64,000 nucleotides of DNA from Fertoeibacter niger (GTDB taxonomy: Bacteria > Pseudomonadota > Alphaproteobacteria > Rhodobacterales > Rhodobacteraceae). Shown piece after piece: positions 43,996 through 51,477 of this stretch; the first letter of the stretch is position 1, and every line of letters begins with the position of its first letter. The stretch is taken from positions 62,001 through 126,000 of the forward strand of contig NZ_WHUT02000001.1 of the NCBI RefSeq assembly GCF_009380135.2, written 5' to 3'. The notes under the pieces are model-generated. The model did no database searches and had not been told where the DNA came from. It worked only from the letters and a program-made list of their open reading frames with translations. A program made the position numbers and the translations under genes.

Positions 43996-44319
43996 ATGAG
44001 TGACGCGCCTTCACAGTCTCAGGATAAGTTCATCGTTCGTTTGCCGGAGGGCATGCGGAAGCGGATCAAGGATGCGGCAGATGTAAGCGGTCGCAGCATG
44101 AACGCGGAAATCGTTCATACGCTTGAAAAAGCCTATCCACCGCCACCTAGCGACCATGCAACGGTTGCAAGGGTTATTGGTGGATTCAAGGCGATGCCTC
44201 GAAGAGTGCAGACAACGATCCTAGTTGAGGCTTTGGAAGCCTATCAACTCGAGCATGGCGAGAGCTTTGACAAGCACCTCGAAAGTCGCACACCTTACCC
44301 CGGTTCCCGAGACGACTGA
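43996..44319 (+). CDS. Arc-family ribbon-helix-helix protein, 107 residues
   Basis: Starts MSDAPSQSQDKFIVRLPEGMRKRIKDAADVSGRSMNAEIVHTLEKAY, the Arc-repressor pattern (strand KFIVRLP, helix A, then SMNAEIV helix B). A C-terminal extension of about 50 residues is unassigned. It is the only rightward gene of the island. Its codon use looks less GC-rich than that of the surrounding host genes. Opposed to the 51-residue repressor, it probably forms the other arm of a switch. Confidence 0.83.
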   Translation: MSDAPSQSQDKFIVRLPEGMRKRIKDAADVSGRSMNAEIVHTLEKAYPPPPSDHATVARVIGGFKAMPRRVQTTILVEALEAYQLEHGESFDKHLESRTPYPGSRDD

Positions 44320-44581
44320 TAAGGGGTAAATACCGGCAATTGCGAGAATGTTTGTTCGCAGGCCAACAAAGTAAGCCGGGAAGCATCGCCCCCCGGCCCC
44401 TTGGCTGCCTATCCTGGCTGCCGGTGATCGGCCCCGGTGAAAGTCCGTGCCGATCTGCGCCACGCCCTCGAAAGGAGGCGGGAAGGCCGCGCCGTGACGG
44501 GGTTTTCGGCATGTCCTGCCGGGCACTCACCGTCTGATCCCAGATGCTTCGCGGAGACGAAACCGCAGGGCGCATCCCGCC
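44320..44581. other. Convergent non-coding gap in the island
   Basis: 262 nt between the rightward repressor gene and the end of the leftward portal gene. It contains two GGCTGCC copies 13 bp apart and GC-rich stems around 44390-44440. No credible ORF was found. It could hold terminators, an origin or a packaging site; none is shown. Confidence 0.45.
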
Positions 44582-45673
44582 CTATGCCAAATTATCCCCG
44601 CCGCCGAAGTTCACCGACAGCAGCGCCGATTCCATCTGTGCCGGTGACAGGCCCAGTTCCTTCGCCCGGCCCATGGCCTCGATGATCTGCGCCAGCGCCC
44701 TTGCCCGCCCGCCCGCATCAAAGGCTTGCAGCGGTCGGCCCACGTCGATCATCACAGCCGCGCCCAGCTTGGCAGATGCTTCCTCGGCCAGCAGTTCGGC
44801 CATGGGTTGCAGTATCCAGCCCGCAAGGTGGCGCTGTGCTTCGCGCACCATCGGCCCCGTGGTGGCGGCATTCATCAGCCCAGGCAGAACACCGAACACG
44901 CCGCAGATCGCATCCCGCGCCGCGCCAAGCGTTTCCGCCGTCATGCTGCGCGACAGGTCGGGGCTGATCTGATCCGGCTTCTGGCCCAGCTGCGGATTCA
45001 TCCCCGCCGCCGTGGCTTGCGCCACGCCCTCGACCACCAGCGTTGAGCCGCGACGGCCCCGGAACGTGCCACGCATCGTTGCCATGTCATCCGCCGTGCC
45101 TTCCGGCAGGGGCAGGATCAGCGAACCAAGCGGGGCATCCCGATACACGTCGCGCAGCGCCGATTCCACCTCATGCAAAAGGCTCGCGGTCAGGCTGGCG
45201 CGCCGCAGCGGTGCCGTGCCGGTCCAGGGGGCCACCACATCGCCCCCGATGCGAAGGTGCAGCACTTCCGCCGCCAGCACGGTTTCGGTGCGGCCCCCGC
45301 CCGCTTCGGACACTGACAGGCGATAGGCGCGCGGGATGCCGTTGCGGGTGGACAAGTCCCAATCCGCACAGGGCACAAGGCCCTGATCCGTGATCAGCAT
45401 CACACATTCGCCACGCAGAGCCGCAGCACGCGCCAGAAGCGCCATGCTGCGCCGGTCCAGCAGATCGGTGCCCTGCACATCGGCAAGGGCAAAGGCCCCT
45501 TCCCAGAGGCTCACACAGGTCTGCACCGTGGCAGTCAGTTCCCCGATGCCCGACATACCGCTGATGTAGCTTTCCCGCGCCGCCATGATCTGCGCCGTGT
45601 AGCCGCTGCCAGAGGATCGGGTTTCGTTCAATGGGGTGCGGTCGCCCTTACCCCGTTTCAACCATCCGAACAT
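44582..45673 (-). CDS. HK97-family phage portal protein
   Basis: This 363-residue protein starts MFGWLKRGKGDRTPLNE, and the ATG has GGAGG 5 nt upstream inside the protease gene (TGATG overlap). A portal core has TATVQTCVSLWEGAF, LLHEVESALRDVYRDAPLGSL and a C-terminal helix PGLMNAATTGPMVREAQRHL. Portals form the 12-mer DNA gate at a capsid vertex. It is somewhat shorter than HK97 gp3 but complete. It is the last gene of the head operon. Confidence 0.9.
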   Translation of the reverse strand: MFGWLKRGKGDRTPLNETRSSGSGYTAQIMAARESYISGMSGIGELTATVQTCVSLWEGAFALADVQGTDLLDRRSMALLARAAALRGECVMLITDQGLVPCADWDLSTRNGIPRAYRLSVSEAGGGRTETVLAAEVLHLRIGGDVVAPWTGTAPLRRASLTASLLHEVESALRDVYRDAPLGSLILPLPEGTADDMATMRGTFRGRRGSTLVVEGVAQATAAGMNPQLGQKPDQISPDLSRSMTAETLGAARDAICGVFGVLPGLMNAATTGPMVREAQRHLAGWILQPMAELLAEEASAKLGAAVMIDVGRPLQAFDAGGRARALAQIIEAMGRAKELGLSPAQMESALLSVNFGGGDNLA

Positions 45674-46239
45674 CAAAGCCTCCACCGATTTAGGGGGTGC
45701 AACTTGGTATGGCTGCCCCCACCAGGTTGCCAGTTGCGCGCCTCGATCTGCGCCGCTGGATAGGCCGGTTTTGTGACCACGCTGATTTCCACCAGGTCGG
45801 CAGAGCGAACAACGCGCATCAGCCCTTCGCCGTCACGCTTCACCAGATCGCCGCCCGCAGGCACCCGGAACCCCGGCGACACGCCCTTGACCAGCCCTGC
45901 CGCCAGCGTGCCCAGAAAGTCGGCCACATAGGACACGGCCCGCAGTTCGGGCGACAGGTCCGCCTCAAAGGTCAGCGCCTCGGCATCATCTGTCAGGATC
46001 AGGCTGCCCGCCGCGCGGCTGGCAAGCGGCTTGTCAAAGTCATGCCCGACCAGCAAGTGAATGTCGCCACCATCGGCCACAGAGGCACCGAAGGCCCGCG
46101 CCTCGAATACTTCCCGCCTGCGGTCGGGGCCACCCTGCAACAGAGTGGCCACGCCGTAGGGGAAGCGGCCCCGCAGCCGGGTTGCCCCGTCCGCAGAGCG
46201 ACGGAGTTCAAGCCCGCCGTTGGAACCGCCCCAGAGCAT
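45673..46239 (-). CDS. HK97-family prohead protease
   Basis: This 188-residue U35-type serine protease matures the procapsid by cutting the capsid delta-domain. It has RLRGRFPYGVATLLQ, the strand with GHDFDKPLASRA, and GLVKGVSPGFRVP, which includes the family's active-site region. Its start overlaps the capsid stop (TGATG) and its stop overlaps the portal start. A longer ORF upstream in the same frame is a shadow of the capsid gene. Confidence 0.88.
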   Translation of the reverse strand: MLWGGSNGGLELRRSADGATRLRGRFPYGVATLLQGGPDRRREVFEARAFGASVADGGDIHLLVGHDFDKPLASRAAGSLILTDDAEALTFEADLSPELRAVSYVADFLGTLAAGLVKGVSPGFRVPAGGDLVKRDGEGLMRVVRSADLVEISVVTKPAYPAAQIEARNWQPGGGSHTKLHPLNRWRL

Positions 46240-47510
46240 CACGCAGCCGCCAATTCCAGCCCGGTCAGGACTTCCAGTTGCGCGCCGCGTGCCACGGTCA
46301 CGTCTGCCGTGGTCAGCGCCGTGAGCCGCAGCCCGCCAGACTGTGCGTCGGTGTAGGGGTCGCGGATCATGTCCAAGGCCCCCCAGATGCCGACAAAGAT
46401 CGGCGCGACACCGCCCGCCGCCGTGGTCAGCAGCGCCGACACCGCAGACGGGGAACCAGCCGGTGCCGCCAGCGCGTTCGTTGTCATGGCGATGTTGCCA
46501 GCCGGGATGATTTTCAACAGGCGGTCCCATTCCGACAGATCGGGCAGAGCCGATGCCACGCCGTCCATATAGTTCCATGCCTCGGGGCGAACCATCAGAC
46601 GCACGGCACCCGGCCCGCTTGCAGCGTTCGCCACAAGGAACCGCGTGACAGCCGCCCGGAACACCGCCGCGTCAATCTCGGCATCAACTGCCGTTGCCGT
46701 GATGCCATAGGTTGCAACGCCGGGGATGACGCCCAGCGGCTGACCATCGGCCCCGGTGCCCCGGAAAATGGCCTTGTCGAGTTCGGCTTGCATCGTGCCG
46801 GCCATGTCGCGCCGGATCGCCTGTTCCAGCGCATCCCCGCTTTGCAGCATCGCCTTGCGGCTGATCCGCATGTGAATGCCCAGGTTGTGTTCCGGTTTCA
46901 GCGCCTTGTCGGTCGTGGCGTAAACGGTCGGCCCTGCCACGTTGCCCAATTCGGTTGCGGCCCATCCTGCCGTGACGGCCGAGGTCGTCACCGGCCATTC
47001 AATCGCACCGCTGCCGATGCTGATCAGTTGCGCGCCCATCTGTGCCGCGACAGAGCCGGGAAACAGGCGGTCAATCGTCGGGCGAGTCTGGATCGGGTCA
47101 GGGGTTGCGCCCGCGATGGTTTCACCCGCGCGACGTTCCAGCGCCATCAGGGGCACAGGGATGCCCTTGTATCCGCCGCTGTTGCGCAGTTCCTGCACCA
47201 CCTCGGCAGTCTTGCCCGACAGCGCGCGGCCCTCGTTCAATGCGCCTATGATCTGGCGCACCTCAAACGCCGCCACCAGATCGGACCATTGTTTGCCCGA
47301 ACGGGTTTCCAGTTCGGCCCCGGCGTCCCGGCGTTCGGTATCCTCGCAGATCAGCGCAGCCCGGTAGCGGGTTTCATTCTGGCGAAACTCAAGGTCCATG
47401 GCCTCGATGTTGCGCACTTCATCTTCGGTCGGCTTTTCCTTGCCCACCAGTCCCGCAAGGGCTTGGCGGATTTCCGACTGGCGCCGGGTGATCTTCACAG
47501 AGTCAAGCAT
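46239..47510 (-). CDS. HK97-fold major capsid protein
   Basis: This 423-residue protein has an N-terminal helical delta-like region (RQSEIRQALAGLVG to about residue 110). The mature HK97-type capsid follows, from about 120. It carries GAIEWPVTTSAVTAGW, the spine-like AMLQSGDALEQAIRRDMAGTM, a LGIHMRISRK loop, and C-terminal GALDMIRDPYTDAQSGGLRL. AGAAGGAAAT precedes the ATG. The gene order HNH-capsid-protease-portal is unusual because protease and portal normally come before the capsid. Confidence 0.92.
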   Translation of the reverse strand: MLDSVKITRRQSEIRQALAGLVGKEKPTEDEVRNIEAMDLEFRQNETRYRAALICEDTERRDAGAELETRSGKQWSDLVAAFEVRQIIGALNEGRALSGKTAEVVQELRNSGGYKGIPVPLMALERRAGETIAGATPDPIQTRPTIDRLFPGSVAAQMGAQLISIGSGAIEWPVTTSAVTAGWAATELGNVAGPTVYATTDKALKPEHNLGIHMRISRKAMLQSGDALEQAIRRDMAGTMQAELDKAIFRGTGADGQPLGVIPGVATYGITATAVDAEIDAAVFRAAVTRFLVANAASGPGAVRLMVRPEAWNYMDGVASALPDLSEWDRLLKIIPAGNIAMTTNALAAPAGSPSAVSALLTTAAGGVAPIFVGIWGALDMIRDPYTDAQSGGLRLTALTTADVTVARGAQLEVLTGLELAAA

Positions 47511-47844
47511 CGTTGATTTCCTTCTGCATGATGCCTCGATCATCGCGGCCCGTGAGTTCGGACACCGCGTCCCGCCATGCTTGGCGGTCTTGGGAAAGGG
47601 GCTTGTGCCCGATTTCCAATCTCGTTTTTTTCGTGTGGCAGACGCGGCAAAGCGTCTGGCAATTTGCGGGGTTGAAAGACAGGTCAGGCCGCGCCCGCAC
47701 CGGCTTTATGTGATCCACCTCAAGACGCCGCAGCGCCCCGCACTGGACGCAGGCCCAGCCGTCCCGCTCAAGCACGGCATGGCGCACCGCCTGCCAGCGT
47801 TTGGTAGACGTGATGCGCTTGGAGTGGCGGAAATGATCCTTCAT
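47503..47844 (-). CDS. HNH endonuclease
   Basis: This 113-residue protein carries the HNH core with two zinc CxxC pairs: CVQCGALRRLEVDHIKPV (CxxC plus the catalytic DH), SFNPANCQTLCRVCHTKK, and an N-terminal basic helix. HNH nucleases beside a large terminase are needed for cos-type packaging in HK97-like phages. The ATG overlaps the terminase stop (ATGA) and its own stop overlaps the capsid start by 8 nt. Confidence 0.92.
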   Translation of the reverse strand: MKDHFRHSKRITSTKRWQAVRHAVLERDGWACVQCGALRRLEVDHIKPVRARPDLSFNPANCQTLCRVCHTKKTRLEIGHKPLSQDRQAWRDAVSELTGRDDRGIMQKEINDA

Positions 47845-49352
47845 GCCCACATCATCCTTGCCTTGCGCTTCGGCCTTGCCTGCATCCGCGCGCCCTCGGC
47901 CACGGCCAGCACCGATGCCGCCACCGCGTCGATCCGGCCTTTGCTGCGCGCTTTCGCCAGCTTCAGGTTATTCGCCGGGTCTTTCAGGCAGACCGCATCC
48001 GCGAAGGCAGACCGCAGCAACAGCGACGGCCTTGCCTTCACCAGCCCGTCAAAGGCAGCGCGTCGGAAGCGTTCCACATCTTCGGAACCGTCGCGCCAGC
48101 CCATGCCGCGCCAGATCACAGGACAGGACACGCCCGCCCGGTCCATCGCCTCGGCCAGCTCGGCCTGCTTGTAGCGGTCGGCCACCAGCGCCGCGATGTT
48201 TTCGCCCTCGGCCAAGCGCATCACCTCGGCCAGCCATGGGGCCACCGGCACGGTCTTGTCGCCCAAGGTGGAAAGCTCGCCCCGCTCGTTCATCTCGACA
48301 TAGCGGCCCGACACACCATCCGCCGCGCCCCGGTCGGCCAGTGTCGGGTTGCCGGGGAAGGTGCCGAGGCATTCCAGCCGCCCGGTTTCCGGCCAGTAGA
48401 ACGCCGCCGCCGTCATGCTGGCAGAGCCGCCGAGGTCAATCCCGATCACGCAAGGCCCGTCGCGATCCGGCAAAGACGAGGCTTCGCAGGCCATCCACTC
48501 ATCAACCGTCAGCAGAAGATCCCGGCTTTCGCCGCTGATCCGTTCGTTGCGGTTGTAGAGCCGGAAGGCAGTCAGCGCAGAACCGCCCTGCGCCGCCGCC
48601 CGCCGCGCCTGCGATTCCAGCCAGTCGATGCCCGCGCCGATGCCATGCACCGCGCCGGGGTTCGCCAGCATCAGGCTTTCGCGGTCATCCACCGGCAGGC
48701 CCGGTGCGGGGCGATGTTCCTGCACATAGACGCCGGGTTGCGCGTCATCAATCCAGCGGCTGAAAGGGTGCGTGTCATCCGCCGCCGAGGTGCTGATGAT
48801 CAGCGCCCGGCCATTGCGCTTGCCCAGACCGGACAGAAGCGCCGCTTCCAGATCGTTGCCCTTGTCCATCGCCCAATGGCCGCGCTCGTCCATCAGCACC
48901 AGCGTCGGGGCAGAGCCAAGCGCAGACTTGCCATCCGCCGCGATGGCCCGCAGCACATGCCCGCCGCCGTCGCCGGTAAACTCGATTTCCAGCCGGGGCG
49001 AACGCCGGAAGATCAGTTGCGCCTGAATGTCATCGGGCAGGCTTGCACAGAACCCCGCCACGAAACGCCAGGCGATTTGCGCCTGATCACGGGTCCGCGC
49101 CGCAACGAGGATCTCGCGCTTCGGCTGCCGGTCCCATTCGCCCAGCAACGCGCCCAGCCCGATGCCCGCCGCCAGCGCAGTTTTCGCCCCGCCGCGCCCG
49201 ATCGACAGCACCGCCACGTTGACATCATCGGCCAGCGCGCCCTTGACGAATTGCCGCTGAAAGGGTGCCAGCTTCACCGGCTGCCCCGCGTTCGGCCCCT
49301 CGGGGATACGCAGACTTTGCAGGAATTGCATGGCCTTGGTCGCGGGTTTCAT
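47841..49352 (-). CDS. terL: Phage terminase large subunit
   Basis: This 503-residue packaging motor has an ATPase domain with Walker A IGRGGAKT (residues 51-58) and Walker B LVLMDERGHW (about 150). A C-terminal RNase H-like nuclease follows, with IGIDLGGSASMTA (about 300) and downstream ALVADRYKQAEL and SKGRIDAVAA acidic residues. GGGGGGAAGG before the ATG at 49352 gives a strong start. No small terminase was identified upstream with confidence. Confidence 0.92.
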   Translation of the reverse strand: MKPATKAMQFLQSLRIPEGPNAGQPVKLAPFQRQFVKGALADDVNVAVLSIGRGGAKTALAAGIGLGALLGEWDRQPKREILVAARTRDQAQIAWRFVAGFCASLPDDIQAQLIFRRSPRLEIEFTGDGGGHVLRAIAADGKSALGSAPTLVLMDERGHWAMDKGNDLEAALLSGLGKRNGRALIISTSAADDTHPFSRWIDDAQPGVYVQEHRPAPGLPVDDRESLMLANPGAVHGIGAGIDWLESQARRAAAQGGSALTAFRLYNRNERISGESRDLLLTVDEWMACEASSLPDRDGPCVIGIDLGGSASMTAAAFYWPETGRLECLGTFPGNPTLADRGAADGVSGRYVEMNERGELSTLGDKTVPVAPWLAEVMRLAEGENIAALVADRYKQAELAEAMDRAGVSCPVIWRGMGWRDGSEDVERFRRAAFDGLVKARPSLLLRSAFADAVCLKDPANNLKLAKARSKGRIDAVAASVLAVAEGARMQARPKRKARMMWA

Positions 49353-49446
49353 GCCTTCCCCCCGTCGCAACGCGAAAATGAAAAAGGACACACGCCGGTC
49401 CTGTGCACGAACGGAAGTTGCCCCATTGGGACCATATCCAGCGCGG

Positions 49447-49995
49447 TCATAGCCGCACCCTGCGATACCGGGCGATGACGCGCGCCGTGTGCGCAGACAG
49501 AGCCGGTCCTTTGTCGCTGATGCCGCCGCGCTGGTCATACAACCGCGCCGCCTGTTCACAGATCGCCAGCCCAAGATCACGCGGCACGCTGTCCGCATCC
49601 TCGCCATAGCCAGCAGGATAGGTGATGCGCAGCCGCCCGCCCGGTGTCGTGGTGAAGTGCAGGCGGGGGTAGCGCCCGCCCTCAAGCCAGAAGCCCGAGG
49701 CAACAGCCGTGGCGCTGCCGTCCAGTTCGATCACGGCCACAGTGGCCACCGCGCCCGATGCCACAGGCCCGACAGGCAGATCAATGATCGAGCCGGGGCA
49801 ATCCCCGGTCGTGTGTGTGATCGTGGTGGCCAGCAGAGCCAGCCCGGTCATTGCCTCCACATCAGCCGCAGCGGAACGGATCATGTCGGCAATGGCCGTG
49901 TCGTCATCGCTGAACGTGATGCGCGTGTGTTCCTTGGCCTCGGCCAGGGTGATCGGCAGGTTGTCGTTCAGCGGTGTGCGTTCCGTGGTGGTCAT
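49447..49995 (-). CDS. Gp6-like head-tail connector protein
   Basis: This 182-residue protein has the helical start TLAEAKEHTRITFSDDDTAIADMIRSAAADVEAM, the HK97 gp6/phiE125 gp8 family pattern. A beta-rich middle and a C-terminal helix follow. Such proteins join the portal to the tail or neck. The ATG at 49995 has AAAGG 8 nt upstream. As the only connector, it gives the capsid a surface to accept a tail made by another phage. Confidence 0.8.
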   Translation of the reverse strand: MTTTERTPLNDNLPITLAEAKEHTRITFSDDDTAIADMIRSAAADVEAMTGLALLATTITHTTGDCPGSIIDLPVGPVASGAVATVAVIELDGSATAVASGFWLEGGRYPRLHFTTTPGGRLRITYPAGYGEDADSVPRDLGLAICEQAARLYDQRGGISDKGPALSAHTARVIARYRRVRL

Positions 49996-50037
49996 TGTTT
50001 TGCCTTTCATTTCCAGCTTAACATAGGTCAGCAATAC

Positions 50038-50241
50038 TTACCTAGTTCGTTCACGTTCAACCGGCCCCCGCTCCTTCCCCCCGCTACACAGGGGAAGGCC
50101 CTTCGCTTCCTGATCCGTATCCGCGCGATGCCTTTTGTCGGTGGCCAGCCGCTTCCCCCTGTGCCTCTCACACAGCCCGCCCTTGGCAGCTTTGCCTTGG
50201 TGCGGTCCCCGGTCTGTCACGCTGCCTGCTTGCAGCTTCAC
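50038..50241 (-). CDS. Small basic island protein, 67 residues (uncertain)
   Basis: The GTG at 50241 overlaps the stop of the preceding gene (GTGA), as at nearly every junction of this operon, which is the main reason to call it. The peptide is charged (GGLCERHRGKRLATDKRH) with two cysteines and a histidine that could bind zinc. No family was recognised. A longer reading to 50415 would run through the preceding gene. Confidence 0.4.
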   Translation of the reverse strand: MKLQAGSVTDRGPHQGKAAKGGLCERHRGKRLATDKRHRADTDQEAKGLPLCSGGKERGPVERERTR

Positions 50242-50435
50242 CAGCCGGTGGGTTTCGTCGTCGCGTTTCTGCACAGGTCCAGAAGGAGCCGACACTGTGC
50301 GGGGTGGGGTAGTCCCCGGATCATCGCTTGCGCTTGGTGGCCGGTGCGCAGGCAAACCGTGGCGACCATCTTTGCGGGGTTGTGCTGCGAGTGGCGAACG
50401 GTCGGGCGAAACCATGCGCAGCCCCCTTTGGTCAC
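50238..50435 (-). CDS. Small cysteine-containing island protein, 65 residues
   Basis: The GTG at 50435 overlaps the upstream stop (GTGA). Third-position GC is high in this frame and lower in the competing one, favouring it as the real gene. It contains GGCAWFRPTVRHSQ and AQCRLLLDLCRN, with four cysteines. The function is unknown. Confidence 0.5.
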   Translation of the reverse strand: MTKGGCAWFRPTVRHSQHNPAKMVATVCLRTGHQAQAMIRGLPHPAQCRLLLDLCRNATTKPTGW

Positions 50436-50671
50436 TCGATAACAGTCAGGTCTTCATCGCCCGATGCACGCGCCTCGAACATGTCGGACACCATCCGGCG
50501 CATCAGCGCCTCTTGCTTGGCGGTCGGATTCCAGCGCCGCCGCCGCGCCTGCTGAACGATGCTCTTGGCGAAGTCGCGCGCCCATGCCGTGCCAGCCACG
50601 CGGGCAGCGGTCGGCATGTGGAACACCAGTTCTTCAATGCTGTGCGGGCGCAGGTTCAGGTCGTGCATCAT
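50432..50671 (-). CDS. Small phage-associated protein, 79 residues
   Basis: Starts MMHDLNLRPHSIEELV. The C-terminal FAKSIVQQARRRRWNPTAKQEALMRRM segment is a basic helical motif I associate with prophage-borne proteins of Rhodobacteraceae, without known function. The start overlaps the preceding stop (ATGA). A small-terminase role cannot be excluded. Confidence 0.65.
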   Translation of the reverse strand: MMHDLNLRPHSIEELVFHMPTAARVAGTAWARDFAKSIVQQARRRRWNPTAKQEALMRRMVSDMFEARASGDEDLTVIE

Positions 50672-51141
50672 GCCACGGCCCCCCGCTGCACATGGGCGAG
50701 GAACGCAACCCGCACCTTCGGGCGCATCGCCTCGAAACAGGCCAGCGCATAGGCTTTCAGTTCGGGCGGGGTGGCGAAGGATGCCCACCAGCGCGCATCA
50801 TCCATGGCAGACAGAAACACCGGCAGCGGCGAACCCATGGCCAGATCGGCCAGCGCCGCATCCATGATTTCGCGGGCATCGCGCGGATCACATTCGGCAA
50901 TCGCATGGCACAGCGCAGTTGCCGCATCGGCCCGGTTGCGGTAGTGTTCCGTCTTGAAGCTGATCGCTTTATTGTCCTGAATGCCCCCGGTTGCGCCCGC
51001 CAGCGCACCGGGGTTTTCGTTTGCAGGGTTCAGGGCCGATGCAAAATCGGCATAGCCCACTTTCTCGGTGCGTTCACGATCCGTCCGTGTGCCGCCAGTG
51101 TGCGCAACGTCTTGAAACAGCGCCACATCGTCACAACTCAA
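50668..51141 (-). CDS. First gene of the head operon, unknown, up to 157 residues
   Basis: The first in-frame start is a TTG at 51141, inside attR; a GTG at 51126 is the next candidate. The conserved-looking part is C-terminal: DARWWASFATPPELKAYALACFEAM and RVAFLAHVQRGA. On the reverse strand, the tRNA-derived repeat supplies GGAGG just before the TTG. The end of this gene and its promoter depend on the junction, which changes when the element excises. Confidence 0.6.
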   Translation of the reverse strand: MSCDDVALFQDVAHTGGTRTDRERTEKVGYADFASALNPANENPGALAGATGGIQDNKAISFKTEHYRNRADAATALCHAIAECDPRDAREIMDAALADLAMGSPLPVFLSAMDDARWWASFATPPELKAYALACFEAMRPKVRVAFLAHVQRGAVA

Positions 51142-51190
51142 AATCCTCCGCCGCGAGGCATGTCGGTTCGAGTCCGACCTCGGGCACCAC
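51136..51190 (+). repeat. attR: right copy of the 55-bp attachment repeat
   Basis: Exact 55-bp copy of 40986-41040, carrying only the 3' part of tRNA-Leu from the anticodon loop to CCA plus one base. It is not a functional tRNA because the acceptor 5' half and D-arm are missing. It marks the right end of the element. Confidence 0.95.
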
Positions 51191-51477
51191 CTATCAAGAA
51201 TACATTATATTCGTCAACAGGTTAACCTGTGGCGTTTCCACTTGCGCCCCTTTCCGCGTTCTGCGCTCCCGGTGAAATGACGGCGGCGCGGCGGTCCATT
51301 TCGCGCTTTTGGGTGCGGCAAAGCGGCCGGGGCAGCACCGGGCGGCGATGCGCGGGCGGGGCTACGGTCGTGCCCCTGCTGTCAGCGGTGTCGTTCCGGT
51401 GTCTTGAGCCAGCCGATTCAGGATGAAATCTTTTGCACAGGTGCTAACCTTCGCCCATTCTTTCATGGGAGGTTGAT
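51191..51477. other. Host gap after attR with a palindrome and the RTX leader
   Basis: 287 nt without a credible gene. An AT-rich start (ACATTATATTCG) is followed by the perfect 14-bp palindrome ACAGGTTAACCTGT (51217-51230). Later sequence is GC-rich. GGGAGG 5 nt before 51478 is the RTX ribosome-binding site. Confidence 0.6.

Larger units (their letters stand above)
41041..51190. mobile_element. tRNA-Leu-integrated capsid-encoding island (cfPICI-like satellite or tail-less prophage)
   Basis: About 10.15 kb between perfect 55-bp direct repeats. The left half holds a leftward control block: integrase, excisionase-like gene, 270-residue unknown, small proteins and a ribbon-helix-helix gene, with a second ribbon-helix-helix gene divergent. 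The right half is a leftward head operon with connector, large terminase, HNH nuclease, capsid, protease and portal. No tail, baseplate, lysis or known replication gene is seen. Intact reading frames and perfect ends suggest a living element. A deleted prophage remains possible. Confidence 0.88.

Noticed and set aside
50242-50415. Extended reading of the 67-residue island gene up to 50415
   Set aside because: It would overlap the 65-residue gene whose frame has better third-position GC. The GTGA-coupled start at 50241 fits the operon pattern.
51136-51190. A second tRNA-Leu
   Set aside because: Only the 3' 55 bp are present. Acceptor 5' strand, D-arm and half of the anticodon stem are missing, so it is the attR repeat.
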